Part shown: piece by piece, positions 32,778-37,808 of the stretch | How the letters are laid out: each line of letters starts with the position of its first letter | How positions within the stretch are numbered: the stretch's first letter is position 1 | NCBI RefSeq assembly: GCF_018327645.1 | Contig: NZ_BMAY01000016.1 | Span: 1-37,808 of the forward strand | Direction: 5' to 3' | DNA length: 37,808 nucleotides | Source: Lactobacillus corticis | GTDB lineage: Bacteria; Bacillota; Bacilli; Lactobacillales; Lactobacillaceae | The notes under the pieces: model-generated | Database searches by the model: none | Seen by the model: the letters and a program-made list of their open reading frames with translations, nothing else | Told to the model about the DNA's origin: nothing | Made by a program: the position numbers and the translations under genes

Positions 32778-33761
32778 ATGAAAAAGCTTATCACACTCAT
32801 CAGCATGTTGATGCTGCTAACCCTAGGCGTCAGCAGCGTCAAAGCTGACACTGATTCGTCTAGCAGCAGTTCTGCTAGCAGCACTACTTTGTCAGATAAT
32901 ACCCCCATTGTCACTTTAGGAAGTTCCTTAACTTCTGCCCAGCGACAAGGAACGGTGAAGACGCTAACTTCTAGCCTTAATGGTTCAAGCTACAATACCA
33001 TTACTGTTACCGGCTCCGATTTAGTAAAATATCTGAACCCATCAGGCGACAACTTCACTACTTCCTCAGGCGTTTGGTCCAGTGCGATGATTCAAAAAAC
33101 CAGCTCTGGCAGCGGGATCAACGTGCACATTTTAGACTACAATGGGGCCGAAAACATTACGACAATCACAGCAAATCAATATAAAAATGCGGCCTTAACT
33201 GCTGGCATTACTGATGCTGATATCTATATCACTAGTGCTACTCCCATCGATGGTTCGGGAGCTTTGGCGGGAATTTACAAAGCCTATGCCAAAACCGGCA
33301 ATAGTTTAAACCAAAGTCGCGTTAATGCCGCCCAAGATGAAATGGGCACCCTGAGTTCAATTACCAAGGCCAACAAAAATAAGGATGGCTACTCAGACGC
33401 CCAACTGAATAACGCCGTTGCCCAGGCTAAGAGTGAAATGGCTAAATATGGCAACAATATTTCCAAGAGCCAAATTACTAATATTGTAAATACGCAACTC
33501 CAAAATAATAATTTAACTAATGTCATTACGAACAACCAAAAACAGCAAATTATCAATATTTTAGTTGAGATTCGTGACTCTGGCGCTTTAAATTCAAGCA
33601 GCTTCAAGAGTCAAGCAGCCAGCCTAGCAAAGAATATTCAAGCTAACGCGAAAGGCATTTTTGACAAACTGAATACCCAAGAAAATCGCAATTTATTGCA
33701 AAAGATTTGGGACGCAGTTGTGAACTTCATTAGCAATCTGTTTAAGAGTTTTTCAAATTAG
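32778..33761 (+). CDS. Secreted DUF1002-like protein
   Basis: A 327-residue secreted protein. The signal peptide is MKKLITLISMLMLLTLGVSS with cleavage likely after VKA (residue 23), followed by a Ser-rich linker. The core carries VTLGSSLTSAQRQGTV and TVTGSDLVKYL near the start, then an alpha-helical second half (about 190-327) and an amphipathic C-terminus (IWDAVVNFISNLFKSF). This matches the DUF1002 family of Gram-positive bacteria, function unknown. AAAGGAGAG precedes the ATG and a TATAAT is about 30 bases upstream. It has a strong terminator. Confidence 0.85.
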   Translation: MKKLITLISMLMLLTLGVSSVKADTDSSSSSSASSTTLSDNTPIVTLGSSLTSAQRQGTVKTLTSSLNGSSYNTITVTGSDLVKYLNPSGDNFTTSSGVWSSAMIQKTSSGSGINVHILDYNGAENITTITANQYKNAALTAGITDADIYITSATPIDGSGALAGIYKAYAKTGNSLNQSRVNAAQDEMGTLSSITKANKNKDGYSDAQLNNAVAQAKSEMAKYGNNISKSQITNIVNTQLQNNNLTNVITNNQKQQIINILVEIRDSGALNSSSFKSQAASLAKNIQANAKGIFDKLNTQENRNLLQKIWDAVVNFISNLFKSFSN

Positions 33762-33775
33762 CACGAAAAATATAA

Positions 33776-33817
33776 CCCCCTAAGGCAAGTTCTAGCTTGC
33801 TTTAGGGGGTATTTTTT
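33776..33817. terminator. Bidirectional terminator
   Basis: CCCCCTAAGGCAAG and CTTGCTTTAGGGGG form a stem with one mismatch, then TATTTTTT, between the DUF1002 gene and convergent rnhA. Confidence 0.9.
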
Positions 33818-34355
33818 ACATTTCTTGATCCATATACTGGTTAAGCGTGCTATCCACGAACTCATTGCCAGCATCACCATTATGCCCTCGGGTCCACTCA
33901 AATTGATAGTCGCTAAATTGACTTAACAAATGATCAATCTCTTGCCATTCTTCAGCATTAGCCAAGCTGCCGCTGCTTCGACGCCAACCACGTTTTTTCC
34001 AACCACTTAACCAATGTTGATTAATAGCATTTACCACATATTGCGAATCTAAGACCAAGCGAATTTTTTTATCGGCAAAATCCAAAGCCAACAATTTCTT
34101 CAGCGCTTCAATTACGGCTGTTTGTTCCATTTTATTGTTGGTAGCCCCATATTCTCCGCCAGTGCCATAAACTGAGTGATCATCCCACTCGATTAAATAA
34201 GCCCAAGCTGCCAAGTCAGTCGTCTTAACATGGCCGCCCTTAACATTACCAGTGTTTCGCGTGCCGCCATCTGTATAAACGATCACTTCTTTGCCCTTAT
34301 TGGGAGTGATGCGACTAGAATTTATGCCATTTTTGGGAGTTAAACTTGTTTTCAT
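33816..34355 (-). CDS. rnhA: Ribonuclease HI
   Basis: A 179-residue RNase HI that cuts the RNA strand of RNA:DNA hybrids. The four carboxylates are visible: Asp29 (YTDGG), Glu77 (NNKMEQTA), Asp103 (VLDSQYV) and Asp168 (NEFVD), with His158 in the RGHNGD loop. The basic protrusion WLSGWKKRGWRRSSG is present. About 22 extra residues precede the fold; no N-terminal caulimovirus-type RNA-binding domain is seen. AGAGGG precedes the start. Confidence 0.95.
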   Translation of the reverse strand: MKTSLTPKNGINSSRITPNKGKEVIVYTDGGTRNTGNVKGGHVKTTDLAAWAYLIEWDDHSVYGTGGEYGATNNKMEQTAVIEALKKLLALDFADKKIRLVLDSQYVVNAINQHWLSGWKKRGWRRSSGSLANAEEWQEIDHLLSQFSDYQFEWTRGHNGDAGNEFVDSTLNQYMDQEM

Positions 34356-34451
34356 GCTGATTCATTCCCTCTCTTTCGTAAATATCGTTATCATGTTAGA
34401 GTACTATTATGACAGAATTTGGGCGATTAGTGTAGCGAGGAGGTGCAAGAG

Positions 34452-35384
34452 TTGGCTTTTGATTCCCGCAAGTATAAAGAAGAAGTTGAAAAAAATCGTT
34501 CACCCAAAAAGCAAGAACCATCAATGGTTAAAATGATCAGTTTGGCACTCTTAGCCAGCTTTGCGCCCACTCGCGGGCTTTTGCGGCTCCATCGGCGAAA
34601 AATTATTGATCATGCAATTATTGAACCGCCAGTACCAGCTCACGCTAATCAGGAACAAATTCCGATCCTTTATTTTCATGGCTTCCGTGGCGGAGACTAC
34701 ACCACCAATGTAATGGTGCACCAAGCCGTCAATGATAAACATAAAAGCGGCTTTTTAAAAGTAATAATTGATCTCCTGGGCAATATTGAATTGAGTGGCT
34801 GCTGGACCAATGATGCCCAGCCGATTGTGCAGGTTGTTTTTCGTGATCGCATTGTGGGAATCTACGGCATTGACTATTACCTAAGCATGGTTTTGCCATT
34901 TTTAGCCCAAAAATTTAAATTTACGCATTATGATGCCGTTGCCCATTCACTGACTTGCCCCTGCATCATCCGCACAGAAATGCGCTATGCCGATAACAAA
35001 CGCTACCCTCATCTGCATAAATGTGCCTTAATTGCCGGCCCCTTTAACGGGGTAACTTATTTGGGCGATATTCCCAATGTTAACGGCTTAACCGAAAAAG
35101 GTCGACCGCGCTTGGTTAACCCGCACTACCTTTATCTAATGTTTCGCAAAAAACGCTTTAATCCTGACATTCAGGTCTTAAATATCTACGGCAATGTTTT
35201 AGACAACACCAATACTGATCGCTTTATCTCGGTTATTTCCGCTAAAAGCATTCGTTACATTCTAGCGCCATCTTGTCGCTCATACCATGAAATTGAAATT
35301 CGTGGCAAAGAAGCTGAGCACAGCTGGATGCACGATAATCCATTTGTGATAAATATCATTGACAAATTTTTAGGCCTTAAATAA
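34452..35384 (+). CDS. DUF915-like alpha/beta hydrolase
   Basis: A 310-residue protein of the DUF915 alpha/beta hydrolase type: ILYFHGFRGGDYTTN for the oxyanion region, DYYLSMVLPFLAQKF, an elbow AVAHSLTC instead of the usual GHSMGG, and the base His in EAEHSWMHDNPFV. A hydrophobic stretch near residue 30 (MISLALLASFAP) could be a membrane tether; there is no clear signal peptide. The TTG at 34452 is preferred because AGGAGG then lies 8 bases away, whereas the GTG at 34443 sits within that site. cls follows after 45 bases. Confidence 0.78.
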   Translation: MAFDSRKYKEEVEKNRSPKKQEPSMVKMISLALLASFAPTRGLLRLHRRKIIDHAIIEPPVPAHANQEQIPILYFHGFRGGDYTTNVMVHQAVNDKHKSGFLKVIIDLLGNIELSGCWTNDAQPIVQVVFRDRIVGIYGIDYYLSMVLPFLAQKFKFTHYDAVAHSLTCPCIIRTEMRYADNKRYPHLHKCALIAGPFNGVTYLGDIPNVNGLTEKGRPRLVNPHYLYLMFRKKRFNPDIQVLNIYGNVLDNTNTDRFISVISAKSIRYILAPSCRSYHEIEIRGKEAEHSWMHDNPFVINIIDKFLGLK

Positions 35385-35429
35385 CGCTATGATAAAATAT
35401 TGTTAGTTTGAGGAGGAGGACTAGGCCAG

Positions 35430-36887
35430 ATGATTTTGCTACACGACATTATCTACATTATCTTAATATCCAATGACTTACTGGCCTTGTATATTGTCTT
35501 TCACCGGCGGCGCTCGGTAGCCACCACCTGGGCTTGGTTAATCGTCCTGCTCATTTTTCCAATTTTTGGCCTAATTCTTTACTCCTTCTTTGGCCGGGGA
35601 TTATCGCAAGAAAATTTATTTGCAATCAATAAACAGAAACACATTGGCTTGCGTAACGTTCAAAAAATGATCACTAAAGCTCCCAAACGAGCCACCCCAA
35701 CTGATACCAGCGATCAGGCCAAAGTTCTAGTTAATCTGCTAAACCGTCATAACGATTCGCCCTTAACTAAAAATAATCAAGTGAAATTATATACCGATGG
35801 CCATGCTTTTTTTGATGACCTAATTGCCGATTTAAAGGCGGCTAAAGAAACTATCAACATCGAATTTTACACTTTTTATAACGACAAGATCGGCAATAAA
35901 ATATTAAAGCTCTTAATTGCCAAGGCCAAGGCTGGAGTCAATGTTCACGTCATTTATGATGCCTGGGGCTCAATGGGCGCAAGCAAAACTTGGTTTGACC
36001 AATTACGTAAGGCCGGTGGCCAAGTATTGCCATTCGTCACTTCGCGGAGCGTAATTACCAGATACCGGATCAACTACCACCTGCACCGTAAAATTGTAGT
36101 AGTTGATGGACGGATTTCCTGGACGGGTGGCTTCAACATTGGCGACCAATACCTCGGCGAAAAGAAAAAATTTGGCTACTGGCGCGACACCCACGTCCGG
36201 ATCGTCGGGTCGGCATCCCTCTTATTACAGGAACGTTTCGTCATGGATTGGAATGCCTCAATTCAAAAGGACCATGAAGTGATCACCTTTAACTCTGAAA
36301 TGTTTCCGGATTTAGATGAAAATGATATCGCTCCAGGTGATGTTGCTACCCAGGTGATTTCCGATGGCCCCGATCACTATAACTCCAACATGCGCAATGG
36401 CATGATGCGGTTGATGCTGTTGGCACGGAAACGGTTATGGATTCAAACTCCCTACTTGATCCCTGATGAGGCCATGTTTGCTACCTGGCAAATCATTGCT
36501 AAATCAGGCGTTGATGTCCGGATCATGATCCCCTGCAAGCCAGACCACCCCTTTATCTACCGGGCTACCCAATGGTATGCCAATGAGTTAACCCGCAGCG
36601 GCGTCAAAATTTATACCTACAACGATGGCTTCATCCATTCCAAAACAATCGTGGTCGACGATAAATATTCTACCGTTGGTTCAATGAATCAAGATTATCG
36701 TTCATACCATCTGAACTTTGAAGATAATGTCGTTTTCTATGACCGCGGTTTTACCGAGCAAATGGCCGAACAATTCAAAACCGATATGAAAAAATCCACC
36801 CTGCTTACCCAGGAAATGATTGACCAGCAAAGTCGTTACCTCAAGACTTTACAGGCATTTTCAAGAATGCTGTCGCCAATTTTATAA
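35430..36887 (+). CDS. cls: Cardiolipin synthase
   Basis: A 485-residue membrane phospholipase-D-family enzyme that condenses two phosphatidylglycerols to cardiolipin. Two N-terminal membrane segments (about 5-24, 34-54) precede two HKD motifs: His219, Lys221 and Asp226 in HLHRKIVVVDG, and His403, Lys405 and Asp410 in FIHSKTIVVDD. AGGAGG lies upstream. Closely follows the DUF915-like gene and may be co-transcribed; ends in a strong terminator. Confidence 0.95.
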   Translation: MILLHDIIYIILISNDLLALYIVFHRRRSVATTWAWLIVLLIFPIFGLILYSFFGRGLSQENLFAINKQKHIGLRNVQKMITKAPKRATPTDTSDQAKVLVNLLNRHNDSPLTKNNQVKLYTDGHAFFDDLIADLKAAKETINIEFYTFYNDKIGNKILKLLIAKAKAGVNVHVIYDAWGSMGASKTWFDQLRKAGGQVLPFVTSRSVITRYRINYHLHRKIVVVDGRISWTGGFNIGDQYLGEKKKFGYWRDTHVRIVGSASLLLQERFVMDWNASIQKDHEVITFNSEMFPDLDENDIAPGDVATQVISDGPDHYNSNMRNGMMRLMLLARKRLWIQTPYLIPDEAMFATWQIIAKSGVDVRIMIPCKPDHPFIYRATQWYANELTRSGVKIYTYNDGFIHSKTIVVDDKYSTVGSMNQDYRSYHLNFEDNVVFYDRGFTEQMAEQFKTDMKKSTLLTQEMIDQQSRYLKTLQAFSRMLSPIL

Positions 36888-36891
36888 ACTA

Positions 36892-36932
36892 AAAACCTCC
36901 GAGCTAGCTAAAATGGCTACTCGGAGGTTTTA
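36892..36932. terminator. Bidirectional terminator after cls
   Basis: AAAACCTCCGAG and CTCGGAGGTTTT pair, with an imperfect inner stem (CTAGC/GGCTA), between convergent cls and the regulator gene. Confidence 0.88.
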
Positions 36933-37664
36933 TTATGCTTGTTCAGGGAGTTCAAGCATATAGCCAAACCCTCTGACGGTTTTTAGCAGTTGCGGTTTAT
37001 CCGGATGCGGCTCGATCTTGTCCCGCAAATGGCTAATCTGCATATCAACAATGCGCGTTGATCCCATTTCTTGATTATTATGCCAGACGCCCGCCAACAG
37101 CTGGTCTCGCGACAATACTTGGTTGGGATTGTTTAGCAAAAATTCCAACAATTTATATTCCTTAGGCGTCAATTCTAAGTTTTGATCATTGATATACGCC
37201 CGCATGCGGTGTTGATCAAGCTGAAGCTCAGCATCTGCTGCCAATTTAACCTTCAGCAATTTGGGCTTGGGAGCTGTTGAAATTAATGGAGCATCTTTTT
37301 CGAGATAAAGCAGCGCATTTAATTGGGCCAAAATCAAATCAGCTTGGCTGGTTACTAAAAAGCTATTGACTTGATGGCGAAATAATTTTTTGACAACGTG
37401 CTGGCTGAAAACTTTGCTTAGGCAGATAATCGGCCCTTTAAAATTCCTCCGGACTTGATCAACAGCAGCCAGTACCTGGTCAGCAGCCAGTTTTTCCAAA
37501 TCAATCACGATTCCCAACAGCTCTTCATCTTGCGCATGCTTAACCACTTTGCGCAATTCCAAGGCATTGTAGATATTCAATTTTTCTTTATTGGCTAGGA
37601 TATTCAGCCCTGTAAACAAACGGATGTTCTCAGTGAGCAGAATAATTTCGTTTCTGATTTTCAT
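36933..37664 (-). CDS. OmpR-family response regulator with degenerate receiver
   Basis: A 243-residue regulator. The C-terminal winged helix (about 145-240) is intact: LTPKEYKLLEFLLNNPNQVLSRDQLL, DMQISHLRDKI and TVRGFGYML. The N-terminal receiver-like domain (1-115) has an Asp at 55 (VIDLEKL), but the acidic pair after strand 1 is IILLTEN instead of VDDE, and the conserved Lys near the end of the domain is missing (SFLVTS in place of DYLTKPF). It is therefore probably not controlled by ordinary phosphorylation. No sensor kinase is adjacent in the window. Confidence 0.82.
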   Translation of the reverse strand: MKIRNEIILLTENIRLFTGLNILANKEKLNIYNALELRKVVKHAQDEELLGIVIDLEKLAADQVLAAVDQVRRNFKGPIICLSKVFSQHVVKKLFRHQVNSFLVTSQADLILAQLNALLYLEKDAPLISTAPKPKLLKVKLAADAELQLDQHRMRAYINDQNLELTPKEYKLLEFLLNNPNQVLSRDQLLAGVWHNNQEMGSTRIVDMQISHLRDKIEPHPDKPQLLKTVRGFGYMLELPEQA

Positions 37665-37740
37665 ATTTTTATCTTATCGAAAAAATAAATAATTTACGCC
37701 GATTGTAAAATCAAATTGAACACTTTAGAAAAATAAAAAA

Positions 37741-37752
37741 GTCCATTTGGAC
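37741..37752. repeat. Small perfect inverted repeat
   Basis: GTCCA and TGGAC arms around TT, directly after an A-run (aaaaaa). On the minus strand a T-run follows, so it may be a minor terminator for leftward transcription, or part of the leader of the next gene. Confidence 0.4.
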
Positions 37753-37802
37753 CTGTTTGATAGAATGTTAATGACCACAAAAACATCTATTGGAGGTCAC
37801 AA

Positions 37803-37808
37803 ATGGAC
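37803..37808 (+). CDS. Start of a truncated gene at the window edge
   Basis: The ATG at 37803 has GGAGG 6 bases upstream (37792-37796), a strong start signal. Only Met-Asp is inside the window, so no product can be named. The preceding 140 bases (37665-37802) hold no other gene. Confidence 0.6.

Noticed and set aside
1-37808. CRISPR array, prophage, complete insertion sequence, tRNA or rRNA
   Set aside because: No repeat-spacer pattern, phage genes, transposase with paired inverted repeats, or tRNA/rRNA-like sequence was seen on either strand.

Overview
The window looks like a chromosomal segment of a Lactobacillus of the delbrueckii/acidophilus lineage. The clearest markers are a type II nucleoside deoxyribosyltransferase that closely resembles the L. 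leichmannii enzyme as I remember it, a PepO-type peptidase, an anaerobic ribonucleotide reductase pair, and a D-aspartate-ligase-like plus asparagine-synthase-like pair fitting a D-Asp/D-Asn peptidoglycan bridge. Base composition is moderate (around 42% G+C by eye). I see no rRNA, tRNA, CRISPR array, prophage or complete insertion sequence. Genes are tightly packed and most gaps end in clear intrinsic terminators.

Layout. 1-6.6 kb (minus strand): pepO, an MFS exporter, and nrdD-nrdG behind a promoter carrying two similar elements 30 bp apart that look like NrdR boxes. 6.6-12 kb (minus): an asnB-type amidotransferase with an ATP-grasp ligase, a calcineurin-like phosphoesterase and an unknown 161-residue protein. 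12-15.7 kb (minus): a phnD-phnC-phnE-phnE ABC importer operon, preceded by a leader region with its own promoter, a 30-codon leader ORF and an intrinsic terminator starting four bases after the leader stop. This is the strongest candidate for an undescribed regulatory system here. 15.7-18.3 kb: a universal stress protein, a protein-tyrosine-phosphatase-like enzyme, an orphan PTS EIIA and ndt. 18.3-22.6 kb: nagA and, divergently, a 1001-residue GH31-like protein with FN3 and F5/8C-like C-terminal domains and an apparently altered catalytic site.

22.6-27.2 kb (minus): two compact operons, yibE/yibF-like membrane proteins with an esterase-like hydrolase, and ddl followed by a MerR-HTH/coiled-coil protein with an aromatic-basic C-terminal tail. 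27.4-32.6 kb: a secreted CAP-domain protein, a TetR regulator with an unknown membrane protein, a divergent PRPP synthetase paralogue, and a GT2 glycosyltransferase overlapping an alpha/beta hydrolase that has Asp at the nucleophile position. 32.8-37.8 kb: a secreted DUF1002-like protein, RNase HI, a DUF915-like hydrolase, cardiolipin synthase, an OmpR-family regulator with a degenerate receiver, and the first two codons of a gene running off the window.

Two themes recur: cell-envelope construction (D-Asp bridge pair, ddl, cls, GT2) and nucleotide metabolism (nrdDG, ndt, prs). Functions come from motifs and remembered family features only; no database search was possible.
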